Positions 7,885 to 15,541 of a stretch of DNA of 36,427 nt are shown here, piece by piece. Position numbers and translations under genes: made by a program. The notes under the pieces are model-generated. The model did no database searches, had not been told where the DNA came from, and was given only the letters and a program-made list of their open reading frames with translations. Every line of letters starts with the position of its first letter. Within the stretch, counting starts at the first letter, position 1. Origin of the DNA: CAZXCQ01 sp964639275 (GTDB taxonomy: Bacteria; Desulfobacterota; DSM-4660; Desulfatiglandales; Desulfatiglandaceae). Location of the stretch: NCBI GenBank assembly GCA_964639275.1, contig CAZXCQ010000021.1, forward strand, positions 1 to 36,427, given 5' to 3'.

Positions 7885-8544
7885 ATGAAAATACTTGAAG
7901 ACCTGCAGGGTTTCCTCTGGAACAATCCGACCGCAAACAACTGTAATACCTACCTGATCGACGGGAAGAAAAAGATCCTGGTAGACCCCGGCCATTACCA
8001 TCTCTTTGGACATGTCCGCGATGGTCTTTCCAGGCTCTCCCTCTCGCCTCAGGATATCGACGTCGTGATTGTCACCCATGCCCACCCGGATCATATGGAG
8101 GGTATCAAGATATTTGCAGGAACAGACACCACGATCGCAATCCACCAGGCGGAAATGGACTTTATCAGGGGAGTTGCCCCTAACTACCGAGAAGCGCCTG
8201 GCATTCCAGGATTTGAGCCTGATCTCCTGCTCAAGGAAGGGGATCTCAAGATAGGAGACCTGAGCTTTGAAGTCATACACACCCCGGGCCACTCACCGGG
8301 CTCCATCTGTCTTTACTGGACCAAGAAAAAGGCACTCTTTGCGGGTGATGTGGTCTTTAACCAGGGAATCGGGAGGACCGACCTGCCCGGGGGCAAAGGG
8401 CAGCAGCTCAAAGATAGCATAAAAAGGATCTCCCGACTCGATCTGGAATATGTCCTGACGGGACACGGTGATATTGTATCTGGTCGCGAAGCGGTCGTGA
8501 ATAACTTCAAAACAATCGAGAACTTCTGGTTTGCATACATATGA
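7885..8544 (+). CDS. MBL-fold metallo-hydrolase
   Basis: A 219-residue cytoplasmic hydrolase of the metallo-beta-lactamase superfamily, glyoxalase II-like branch. The zinc motif HxHxDH is intact (THAHPDHMEG, with His65, His67, Asp69, His70). The later ligands are also present: His in HTPGHSPGSICLY, Asp in FAGDVVF, and a C-terminal GHG. The central segment FAGDVVFNQGIGRTDLPGG is the glyoxalase II-like 'GRxDLPGG' signature also seen in hydroxyacylglutathione hydrolase and rhodanese-linked persulfide dioxygenases. The substrate is unknown; a thioester or persulfide is plausible from the family. It has its own promoter and lies 96 bp before the selenium-type LysR gene. Confidence 0.88.
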   Translation: MKILEDLQGFLWNNPTANNCNTYLIDGKKKILVDPGHYHLFGHVRDGLSRLSLSPQDIDVVIVTHAHPDHMEGIKIFAGTDTTIAIHQAEMDFIRGVAPNYREAPGIPGFEPDLLLKEGDLKIGDLSFEVIHTPGHSPGSICLYWTKKKALFAGDVVFNQGIGRTDLPGGKGQQLKDSIKRISRLDLEYVLTGHGDIVSGREAVVNNFKTIENFWFAYI

Positions 8545-8640
8545 TAGACTATCTGGTCAAAATCCTTTGTTTGAGGGGTCAAACGATTCTGACCGGAAAT
8601 TCCACCTGGTCTTCCCTCAGGCGGATTTCGCCCCCCTCGG

Positions 8641-9639
8641 ATGGAATTTTCATCTGGTTTGGTGATGAAAAGGGTTACTTTCCGGCATATTTCCAAAATT
8701 GATTTTGACTTGCGGCAGCTTGAGATCTTTAGCAAGGTGGTGGAGTTGGGCAGCTTCTCGAAGGCCGCCGAGGTGGTCTTTCTGGCACAGGCCTCTGTGA
8801 GCGAAAGGATCGCTACCCTTGAAAATCTCGTAGGAACCAGATTGCTCGACCGCCTGGGAAGAAAGGTGGTGCCTACCAAGGCCGGTGAACTCCTTTACAA
8901 ACACGCGGTCCTGTTGCTCGATATGAAAATGACCGCCTGTCTGGAAATGGAGCATTTTCTTGGTCTCAAACAGGGAGAGATCCAGATGGGGGCAAGTACC
9001 ATCCCTGGCGAATATATCCTGCCAAAGGTCATGGGCGGGTTTCACCAAAAATATCCCTTTGTCTCGATAAGCCTGGCAATATCTGACACAAAGGGGATCC
9101 AGAACCAGGTAATAGAAGGCCGTCTCGACTTGGGGGTCGTTGGGTCAAAGAGCCCTCACAAGGACCTTATCCATCACGAGCTGTGGCAGGATGAACTGGT
9201 TCTGGCAATACCCCGAGATCATCGATGGGCACCGATGGAGGAGGTCCCCCCGGCCGAGTTGTTTGAGGAACCCTTTGTCCTGCGCGAATCGGGTTCCGGG
9301 ACACTAAAGATTATGGAAGACTATTTGCGTCAATCCGCGGCCAGAGATCCAGATGCCCTACGGGTCGTGGCCCGGCTCGGGTCATCCACTGCGGTTAAAG
9401 AAGGCGTCAGGGCCGGGTTGGGCATATCCATCCTGTCCTCGAGGGCCATTGAAGGGGAGGTGCAGATGGGGACCATCAGGGCCTTGAAGATCAAAGGCCT
9501 CCCCATGTCCCGCAGCTTCTATCTGATCAGAGACAAAAGACGAATTGCCTCTCCCCTGTGCAAGGCCATGGTCGATTTCTTGCTGACCACCATAAACCAT
9601 CCTGACTTTTCCGCGCCAATGGGTCCTTCAAACCCTTAG
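8641..9639 (+). CDS. LysR-family regulator, selenium-metabolism type
   Basis: A LysR-type transcriptional regulator. An N-terminal winged helix-turn-helix starts at DLRQLEIFSKVVELGSFSKA (about residue 22 onward) and includes AQASVSERIATLE as recognition helix. An effector-binding domain with two periplasmic-binding-protein-like lobes follows (about 110-310). It is most like the group annotated as selenium metabolism-associated LysR regulators, and it sits directly upstream of yedF, the usual partner of that group. The start is uncertain: ATG at 8641 or 8671 both add residues before the standard DLRQLEIF opening. The inducer and targets are unknown; yedF is the obvious candidate target. The 369-bp gap to yedF contains a hairpin repeat. 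Confidence 0.85.
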   Translation: MEFSSGLVMKRVTFRHISKIDFDLRQLEIFSKVVELGSFSKAAEVVFLAQASVSERIATLENLVGTRLLDRLGRKVVPTKAGELLYKHAVLLLDMKMTACLEMEHFLGLKQGEIQMGASTIPGEYILPKVMGGFHQKYPFVSISLAISDTKGIQNQVIEGRLDLGVVGSKSPHKDLIHHELWQDELVLAIPRDHRWAPMEEVPPAELFEEPFVLRESGSGTLKIMEDYLRQSAARDPDALRVVARLGSSTAVKEGVRAGLGISILSSRAIEGEVQMGTIRALKIKGLPMSRSFYLIRDKRRIASPLCKAMVDFLLTTINHPDFSAPMGPSNP

Positions 9640-10008
9640 ACCTGATCATCATCATTTCCGCATTGGAACATACTGGACATCGCTCCTTTATCACCTCACC
9701 TCATAACAAAACAACACGAGAGACCCGACCAAGGATGTCAACCCTTACTCCCATAGGAAAGACCCTGGATAAATGACATTTAATATCGGAATTTCCAGTT
9801 TGACATATAGAGACGACCTCGCGAAAATGAAAAATTGATAACACTTTGAAACCCGGGCAATGGGGATTCCAAAGCCCCATTCCCTTGTCCAAGTGTCAAT
9901 CTTTAAAAGGACTAAACTGATACAGAAATTATAGCATCAACTTTCTCAGCCCCCATTATCCTGGTTTTAATTGCGGGGGATGCGATTTCTCTGACTCAGG
10001 AGGACAAA
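9640..10008. other. Intergenic region with hairpin repeat upstream of yedF
   Basis: This 369-bp region between the LysR gene and yedF contains the palindromic repeat at 9841-9896, described separately, and the yedF ribosome-binding site (AGGAGGAC). No gene was recognised. The region is AT-richer than its surroundings and probably carries the yedF promoter and LysR operator; I could not fix either. Confidence 0.5.
9841..9896. repeat. Dispersed hairpin repeat, copy 1
   Basis: An imperfect palindrome. The outer arms are ACACTT (9841-9846) and AAGTGT (9891-9896); the inner stem is AATGGGG (9859-9865) with CCCCATT (9875-9881). The segment TTTGAAACCCGG-CAATGGGG and the flank TTTAAAA recur at 36294-36370, so this is a repeated unit and not a stray terminator. 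It may act as a terminator for the LysR gene or as an extragenic palindrome. Confidence 0.65.
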
Positions 10009-10608
10009 ATGACAATGGAGCTGGATTGTAGAGGGCTGGCCTGCCCCGCCCCGGTGTTACAGACCAAAGAGACCTTAGAAAAGGAAGACCCGAGATTCAT
10101 CAAGGTGGTGGTGGACAACAGGGCCGCCCAGCAGAATGTGTCTCGCTTTCTGGGCACCCAGAATTTTGATGTCACTGTCGAGGAGCAAGGACCCGACTTT
10201 GTTGTGATTGGCAATAAAGGCAAAGGGCCTGTGGTTGAATCGGCCCGGACAGAACCAGAGATGTCAGAAAAGAAAAGGATTATGGTCATGGTGGCCACTG
10301 ACCGTATGGGCCATGGCGATAATGAACTGGGCACCAAGTTGATGGTGAATTTTCTGAAGACCCTCAAAGAGATAGGAGAAGATCTGTGGCGCCTCGTCTT
10401 TTTGAACAATGGGGTCAAAATGACCACCGGGCAGTCAGAGGTCTTGCCTGTTCTGAAGGAATTGGAAGAAGGCGGGATAAAAATCCTTGTCTGTGGAACA
10501 TGCCTCACCCATTTCGATCTGCTAGACAAAAAGCTAGTTGGGGAGACCACCAACATGTTGGACATTGTGACGGCCATGCAAGTCGCCGATAAGGTGATCA
10601 GTATCTAA
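10009..10608 (+). CDS. yedF: Sulfurtransferase-like selenium metabolism protein YedF
   Basis: A 199-residue two-domain protein. Residues 1-75 are a SirA/TusA-like domain with the CPxP motif LDCRGLACPAPV (Cys12 is the expected sulfur- or selenium-carrying residue). Residues about 85-199 are a DsrE-like domain ending in the redox-looking VCGTCLTHF motif. This architecture defines the YedF family found in selenium-using anaerobes. Its exact reaction is not settled; a role in delivering selenium or sulfur persulfide is the usual proposal. A strong AGGAGG site precedes the ATG, and a second in-frame ATG lies two codons later. Its presence supports the selenoprotein predicted at 23002-23613. Confidence 0.9.
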   Translation: MTMELDCRGLACPAPVLQTKETLEKEDPRFIKVVVDNRAAQQNVSRFLGTQNFDVTVEEQGPDFVVIGNKGKGPVVESARTEPEMSEKKRIMVMVATDRMGHGDNELGTKLMVNFLKTLKEIGEDLWRLVFLNNGVKMTTGQSEVLPVLKELEEGGIKILVCGTCLTHFDLLDKKLVGETTNMLDIVTAMQVADKVISI

Positions 10609-10919
10609 TCAAACCCCTCTACACCCACACCCCACAGCACCCAAATACCACACGCCGGCCGGAAGTCTGGTATGTCAGGAAGGGGCACTTTTGTTCCAAA
10701 CACCTTCACCCCGCTTGACTCGCGTAGCTCTATTTTGTAAAGTCATATCGTCGGGCAGTTAGCTAGACCTTGCGCGAGAGGGCTACCGGGTCCGTTTACA
10801 CTCAAAAACGAACTACCCAGACTTAAACGAAGTGCCGGAGAAGAGAGTGACAGTCGGGGCCTTTGACACGCCCTCAGGACGTGCCTTTTTGAAAAACAAC
10901 AAAAGTAGGAGGGAATAAA
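10609..10919. other. Long fbp leader, possible cis-regulatory RNA
   Basis: These 311 bp lie between yedF and fbp. No ORF of note is present. From about 10735 onward the sequence is rich in short complementary segments and ends in a terminator-like hairpin only about 30 nt before the fbp start codon, which is the layout of an attenuation or riboswitch leader. I cannot match it to a known riboswitch class. Confidence 0.35.
10867..10890 (+). terminator. Terminator-like hairpin in the fbp leader
   Basis: CACG (10867-10870) pairs with CGTG (10880-10883), and CC with GG inside with one mismatch, a small loop TCA, then CCTTTTT. Just upstream, GGGC (10857-10860) can pair instead with GCCC (10870-10873), which would break this hairpin. 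It could end yedF transcription or control read-through into fbp. Confidence 0.45.
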
Positions 10920-11960
10920 ATGGAAGGAAAAGGCGTAGGGATCACCATCACCCAGCACATCCTCAATCAGCAACGTGAAAACCCACGGGCAACCGGTGCA
11001 TTTACCACGCTGCTCAATGAACTGGTGGTGGCAGCCAAGGTCATTTCCAGGGAGGTAAACAAGGCTGGTCTGGTGGATATCCTGGGTGCCACGGGCAAGA
11101 TCAATGTGCAGGAGGAGCAGGTCCAAAAACTGGACCTGTTTGCCAATCAGCTCATCATCCAGCGAATGCAGCATATCGGTCAGCTTCGGTGCATGGGGTC
11201 GGAAGAAGATCCCGATCTGATAGAGATACCTCCCCAGTATCCCAAGGGCGACTATATCCTCCTCTTCGATCCCCTCGACGGCTCTTCCAACATTGATGTA
11301 AACGTGAGCATCGGGACGATCTTTGGCATCTATAAGAGCCGGAGCAAGAGAAGAGATGCTGAAATCCTGTTAAACGACGTCCTGCAACCCGGGATTAAGC
11401 AGATGGCTGCCGGCTATTTTATTTATGGCTCAAGTACCATCATGGTCTACACCACGGGTAATGGGACCGGGGTTCACGGCTTCACCCTCTTTCCAAGCGT
11501 CGGTGAATTCCTCCTGTCTCACCCCAATATCCAAATTCCCAAGAAGGGAAAGATATACAGCGTCAACGAAGGAAATTCCCAATACTGGGACGAGAACACG
11601 ACCGCGCTCGTGGACTATTTCAAGACCGACGATAAAGAGACAGGCAGGCCTTACACCTCCCGGTATGTTGGCAGCCTCGTGGCAGACTTTCATCGCAACC
11701 TCCTGAAGGGCGGGATCTTTATGTATCCGGCCGACAAAAAGGATCCCAAGAAACCATCAGGGAAACTGCGGCTTCTGGTGGAGGCCAATCCCCTGGCTAT
11801 GGTCGTTCAGGAGGCAGGCGGTTACGCCAGCGACGGCCACGGTCCGATTCTCGAAATCGACCCGGGCACGCTCCATCAAAGGACACCCCTTTACATTGGA
11901 AGCAAAGAGGATGTGAAACTGGCTGAGGCGGTCATCAGCGGAAAGAAGAAGCTAGATTAG
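10920..11960 (+). CDS. fbp: Fructose-1,6-bisphosphatase class I
   Basis: A 346-residue cytoplasmic gluconeogenic enzyme that hydrolyses fructose 1,6-bisphosphate to fructose 6-phosphate. The metal-binding signature FDPLDGSSNIDVNVSIGTIF, typical of class I FBPases, is at about residues 116-135, and the sugar-phosphate site around YVGSLVADFHRNLLKGGIFMYP at about 242-263. The length matches the family (about 330-340). An AGGAGGG site lies 7 nt before the ATG. Class I FBPase fits an organism growing on organic acids and needing gluconeogenesis. The 3' end overlaps by 4 nt the stop of the dehydratase-like gene on the opposite strand. Confidence 0.95.
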   Translation: MEGKGVGITITQHILNQQRENPRATGAFTTLLNELVVAAKVISREVNKAGLVDILGATGKINVQEEQVQKLDLFANQLIIQRMQHIGQLRCMGSEEDPDLIEIPPQYPKGDYILLFDPLDGSSNIDVNVSIGTIFGIYKSRSKRRDAEILLNDVLQPGIKQMAAGYFIYGSSTIMVYTTGNGTGVHGFTLFPSVGEFLLSHPNIQIPKKGKIYSVNEGNSQYWDENTTALVDYFKTDDKETGRPYTSRYVGSLVADFHRNLLKGGIFMYPADKKDPKKPSGKLRLLVEANPLAMVVQEAGGYASDGHGPILEIDPGTLHQRTPLYIGSKEDVKLAEAVISGKKKLD

Positions 11961-12946
11961 GCGAGGTTCCCTTTCCTGCCCTGCAACATCTCCACAAAGG
12001 TCTCGATACGGAGGGCGGTTCGACCGTCAACCCGGCCGGGCCGGTCTCCCTCAAGGGTAAGGAGGGGGATGGGACTGACCTCCCTCAAAACGATGTCATA
12101 GATCTGCCGGTAACAGAAGGTCTGGGTATAGTGGATCAGGCCGTCCAATTGCCGCTTGTTGATGGCCTCGTTGATATCCGCCAGTCTTGCGCCGAAATCA
12201 TAGGGATAGGTGTACTGTAAGTACTGCTCTACCATGTCCTTAAACCCAAAGGGCATGCTAAACTGTCTCTGTACCTCATTGAAGACCACCCTGGCACCCA
12301 CGGATTCAATAAATTCATAGAACTGCGAAAAGATGGGGGGTACGCCGAGATAGCCCAGACGGATCTCATTGATGCGGGGTCTTCTGTCCTGGGCCTTGGT
12401 AAGGAATTGGTCCAGGTCCTTTTCAAACAGATCGGGATTGCCATTAAAGTCGGAACTGCTGACCAGGAATTGGTGATTTTCCAGCCCGGTGACCACATTC
12501 TGACCATAGGTCAGTTGGTCCAATCTCCTCAGCTTGCCGCGGATACTTTCCAAACGCAATTTTACCCTGTCTATTTCGGTCCAGGTGGTGGAGAGCGCCT
12601 CCCTGAGAGATTCCATCTGGGCCTGCAAGGCCTCTCTCTTGCGCTGTGGCGGATACTCGAAGGGGATTACCCTTACCCCCTTCCGTTCCAGCAGCTCGCC
12701 CAGCGCGATCGTGTTGCTGCAGTCCCCCCCAGTCACGGCGATGACCTCTGCGATGTCATGGTTGATCACCGTGCTGTAGATCCCCTTTATCCAGGCACAC
12801 ATATTGTGTGAAAAACCGGCTGATTCGGCCTGGGCCACAAGCCTATTTGGACTTTCGGAAGTGATAAAGAGGTTGTTGAGGTCCACCGGTCTTCGCCCGG
12901 CAGCCAGGATGATTTCCACCGGGACTGTCGCCGTGATTCCGATCAA
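11957..12946 (-). CDS. 2-hydroxyacyl-CoA dehydratase-like protein (HgdB/D family)
   Basis: A 329-residue protein of the 2-hydroxyglutaryl-CoA/2-hydroxyacyl-CoA dehydratase D-component family, whose subunits carry a [4Fe-4S] cluster. Residues 1-45 (MIGITATVPVEIILAAGRRP) and the tail (LTLEGDRPGRVDGRTALRIETFVEML) fit the family. It contains exactly three cysteines, Cys50 (HNMCAW), Cys76 (GGDCSNT) and Cys278 (TFCYRQ), each at a place where the family has a cluster ligand. Residues about 98-145 form a long charged helix. There is no second dehydratase subunit and no ATP-dependent activator gene in the window, so it is an orphan single subunit and may have a different role. Its ATG overlaps the phosphatase stop by 4 nt (ATGA). 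Confidence 0.8.
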   Translation of the reverse strand: MIGITATVPVEIILAAGRRPVDLNNLFITSESPNRLVAQAESAGFSHNMCAWIKGIYSTVINHDIAEVIAVTGGDCSNTIALGELLERKGVRVIPFEYPPQRKREALQAQMESLREALSTTWTEIDRVKLRLESIRGKLRRLDQLTYGQNVVTGLENHQFLVSSSDFNGNPDLFEKDLDQFLTKAQDRRPRINEIRLGYLGVPPIFSQFYEFIESVGARVVFNEVQRQFSMPFGFKDMVEQYLQYTYPYDFGARLADINEAINKRQLDGLIHYTQTFCYRQIYDIVLREVSPIPLLTLEGDRPGRVDGRTALRIETFVEMLQGRKGNLA

Positions 12947-13602
12947 GAGCCCTGTGCCTCCACGGAATGGAAAACGACCTCGGGGAGCTCAAGGCAGGTC
13001 AGTCTGTTGCCGTAAACAGCGCCCGTATCCAGACCTAATTTGTTTTCCATGACAAAAGGTCTTTTAAAGGGGGTGTGACCAAAGATCACCTTTTTCCCAA
13101 AATCATAGTCCGAATAGATAAAGGGCTCCCGGATCCAAACCATGTCTTCCAGCGTCTGCTCCTCCAGCCCTACACCGGGCCTGAACCCGGCATGAACCAC
13201 ATAGTAGTCTTCGATCTCAATATAGGGTTTGAGGGAATGGTAAAACGCCATATGTTCGGGTGGGATCAGGACCCCCTCTCCCATGGGCCTTGCCTCCATA
13301 TAACTTCTCAGGGTAGTCTGACCGGCGTTTGCAAAATAGAGGTCGCGATTTCTTCCGGCCAGGTAGTCCAGGAGCATGACTTCATGATTCCCTGTGACAA
13401 ACTCCACATTGGGCGAAGATCTCTGGATCTCCACCAGGTAATCCACGACCCCTTTGGAGTCTTTCCCCCTGTCGATGTAATCGCCAAGGAAGATAAGCCG
13501 GTCTCTTTCCGGATGCCATGAGAGCTTTTCCACAAGCCTTTCAAGCATCCCCAGACAACCGTGTATATCTCCCACGATAAATACGCGCTTCTCTCCCATC
13601 AC
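12943..13602 (-). CDS. PPP-type metallophosphoesterase (serine/threonine phosphatase-like)
   Basis: A 219-residue calcineurin-like phosphoesterase with all canonical motifs in order: GDIHG (residues 12-16), GDYIDRG (about 41-47), GNHE (about 71-74), HAGFRPG (about 141) and GHTPF (about 174). These place it with bacterial PPP family protein phosphatases and ApaH-like enzymes (PrpA/PrpE type), which use two metal ions. Substrates could be phosphoproteins or dinucleoside polyphosphates. It is the middle gene of a three-gene operon and overlaps both neighbours by 4 nt, so translation is likely coupled. Linkage to a radical SAM protein and an iron-sulfur dehydratase-like protein is unusual and unexplained. 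Confidence 0.88.
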   Translation of the reverse strand: MMGEKRVFIVGDIHGCLGMLERLVEKLSWHPERDRLIFLGDYIDRGKDSKGVVDYLVEIQRSSPNVEFVTGNHEVMLLDYLAGRNRDLYFANAGQTTLRSYMEARPMGEGVLIPPEHMAFYHSLKPYIEIEDYYVVHAGFRPGVGLEEQTLEDMVWIREPFIYSDYDFGKKVIFGHTPFKRPFVMENKLGLDTGAVYGNRLTCLELPEVVFHSVEAQGS

Positions 13603-14540
13603 AATTGAAAAATCAGGCGGGGGCGATCTCTCGGATCAAGCCGGACCAGGCCCGCACTCCTGGCCGAATGGACGGCATCGCGGAATTCCTGTCCCATCAG
13701 TCGGCGGTTGATAAGTTGATCTTGATCTGCCTTGCCGCAAGGCCTGTATTGATCCATCACATTGACATAGGTGTTTGAAGAGATCTCGCTTGAGAGAAAT
13801 GCCATGATCTCTTTGGTCCCTGCCACATCATTGGGCATCACCAGATGCCTCACTATCAACCCCCTGAGTGCGATCCCGTTATCATCAACGGCCAGGTCCC
13901 CCACCTGCCGGTGCATCTCTTTGATCGCCGCCCTTGCGACCTCTCCATAGTCCAGGGCATCGCAAAACCGATCCGCCCATTTATCATCCCAGAACTTGAA
14001 ATCAGGCATATAGATATCAAAGATCCCGTCCAGGAGCTCCAGTGTCTCCTTCCGATCGTACCCACCGGAATTATAGACCAGAGGCACTTCCAACCCCTTT
14101 TCGATGGCCAGGATCAGGGCCTCGATGATCTGTGGAACAACATGGGTCGGCGTGACAAAATTGATATTGTGGCACCCCCTTTCAGCCAGATGGATCATCA
14201 TGGTTGCCATCTGTTCGGGCGCCACTTCGACCCCTTCGGCCAGGTGGCTGATATCGTAGTTTTGGCAAAAGCTGCAAAGCAGATTGCACGAGGTCACAAA
14301 AATGGTCCCTGAGCCATATCTCCCCACAAGGGGACCTTCTTCTCCAAAATGGGCGTTGTAGCTGGAGACCTTGGCGCTCCTCGTGGTGCGACAAAATCCC
14401 TCTTCCCCTTCCAGGCGGTTCACGCCACATGCCCGGGGGCAGAGACCGCAAGATTCCAAAAGGGTCAGGCTCTTCTTCAGGCGGTCCTGTAGCTCACCCT
14501 CGTGGTAAAGCCTTAAGTAGGAAGGTTTCATCGCATCCAA
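13599..14540 (-). CDS. Radical SAM protein, PflX/COG1313-like
   Basis: A 313-residue radical SAM protein. The cluster motif CNLLCSFCQ (CX3CX2C) is at about residues 86-94, after an N-terminal cysteine set (CGLCPRACGVNR ... EGFC, about residues 34-51) that is typical of the uncharacterised PflX/PflA-like COG1313 group. The fold continues with NFVTPTHVVPQI and VYNSGGY, also group features. The true target is unknown; the pyruvate formate-lyase activase label often given to this group is not supported here, because no glycyl radical enzyme is in the window. GGGGGAT precedes the ATG. It is the first gene of an operon with the phosphatase and the dehydratase-like protein. Confidence 0.85.
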   Translation of the reverse strand: MDAMKPSYLRLYHEGELQDRLKKSLTLLESCGLCPRACGVNRLEGEEGFCRTTRSAKVSSYNAHFGEEGPLVGRYGSGTIFVTSCNLLCSFCQNYDISHLAEGVEVAPEQMATMMIHLAERGCHNINFVTPTHVVPQIIEALILAIEKGLEVPLVYNSGGYDRKETLELLDGIFDIYMPDFKFWDDKWADRFCDALDYGEVARAAIKEMHRQVGDLAVDDNGIALRGLIVRHLVMPNDVAGTKEIMAFLSSEISSNTYVNVMDQYRPCGKADQDQLINRRLMGQEFRDAVHSARSAGLVRLDPRDRPRLIFQL

Positions 14541-14554
14541 TCCCCCGAAATAAT

Positions 14555-14589
14555 ATCCCCCTGACAGGCCTCGGGTCCATCAGGGGGAT
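14555..14589. terminator. Perfect 10-bp stem hairpin after the BAX-inhibitor gene
   Basis: ATCCCCCTGA (14555-14564) and TCAGGGGGAT (14580-14589) form a 10-bp perfect stem with a 15-nt loop between the BI-1 gene end and the radical SAM gene start, both minus strand. There is no U-run, so it may terminate weakly or act as an mRNA-end stabiliser. Confidence 0.5.
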
Positions 14590-14633
14590 GATTAGTTCTT
14601 GGATTCCAGCCCAGGGATTGCGACCCCCTGCGC

Positions 14634-15338
14634 TCAATCTCGTGTCTGCCCAAATATCCTGAGGAGCATCAGAAAGAGGTTGATAAAATCGAGGTAGAGG
14701 GATAGCGCCCCCAGGATGGCTCCCTTCCTGACCACTCCCGCATCGAGTCCTGCGGGTTGGGCAAGGGCCATATTCTTTAGCTTTTGGGTGTCATAGGCGG
14801 TCAGCCCCACAAAGACGATAACCCCGATGTAGCTGATAATAATGCTCATGCCGCTGCTGCGGATAAACATGTTGACCAGCGAGGCGATGATGATCCCGAT
14901 CAGACCCATCATCAGGAACCCCCCCAATGAGGTCAGATCCTTCTTGGTGGTCCATCCATAGATGCTGCACCCCACAAATGTCCCGGCACAGATAAAAAAG
15001 GTGCTGGCAATAGAGGTGCTGGTATAGGCAAGAAATATAAAGGAGAGGGTAACGCCATTCAATACTGAATAGATGACAAATAGCGATGTTGCCGTACCCG
15101 CACTCATCCGGTTTACCATCCCGCCGATGGCAAACACCAGGCCTAGTTCGGCAAAGATCAGGACAAAGAATATCATGGGATTGCCAAATATGAGCCGCAC
15201 CATCGAGGGGCTGTGGGAGACATAGAAGGCTACAAAACCGGTCAGTGCGAGGGCAAAGGCCATCCAGTTATAGACGCTTCTGACAAAATCATTGACCAAG
15301 ACCTCTACCCTTGGTCTTGCTATGGTATTTTGTGCCAT
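14634..15338 (-). CDS. BAX inhibitor-1/YccA-family membrane protein
   Basis: A 234-residue integral membrane protein with about seven hydrophobic segments, the signature of the BI-1/YccA/YbhL (TMBIM) family. The conserved end of helix 6, YDTQKLK, followed by GALSLYLDFINLFLMLLRIFG, contains the Asp residues that form the pH-sensing pair in characterised members. Members are inner-membrane proteins, proposed cation channels or modulators of FtsH. GAGGAGGT lies 7 nt before the ATG, giving a firm start. It is preceded upstream by the MITE-like element at 15402-15503, which lies where its promoter would be expected. Confidence 0.92.
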   Translation of the reverse strand: MAQNTIARPRVEVLVNDFVRSVYNWMAFALALTGFVAFYVSHSPSMVRLIFGNPMIFFVLIFAELGLVFAIGGMVNRMSAGTATSLFVIYSVLNGVTLSFIFLAYTSTSIASTFFICAGTFVGCSIYGWTTKKDLTSLGGFLMMGLIGIIIASLVNMFIRSSGMSIIISYIGVIVFVGLTAYDTQKLKNMALAQPAGLDAGVVRKGAILGALSLYLDFINLFLMLLRIFGQTRD

Positions 15339-15401
15339 GGGTTTACCTCCTCAAATTCACCTGTTTAACATTCAAAATCAAATACGTTCCAAGCATCTAA
15401 C

Positions 15402-15503
15402 GTAACTTCTCAAAAACCTGGGGATAAATCGATTGTGGTGTGGCATGGGGGTCTTTTTTTCTTCCACATGCCACACCTTTCCCCCTGTTTTTTGAAATGT
15501 TAC
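15402..15503. mobile_element. 102-bp palindromic MITE-like element with 8-bp target duplication
   Basis: The element begins GTAACTTCTCAAAAACC and ends TTTTTTGAAATGTTAC. Its two arms (15402-15450 and 15465-15503) are near-complementary over about 40 bp and share GGTGTGGCATG/CATGCCACACC near the centre, with a T-rich loop. It is bracketed by the direct repeat CATCTAAC at 15394-15401 and 15504-15511 (nine matching bases if the next G is counted). No coding capacity. Ends starting GTAA with 8-bp duplications are known for the IS66 family, so an IS66-type transposase acting in trans is a reasonable guess. Confidence 0.75.
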
Positions 15504-15541
15504 CATCTAACGATTGTATTATAAGGGCTTCACCAAAAAGT

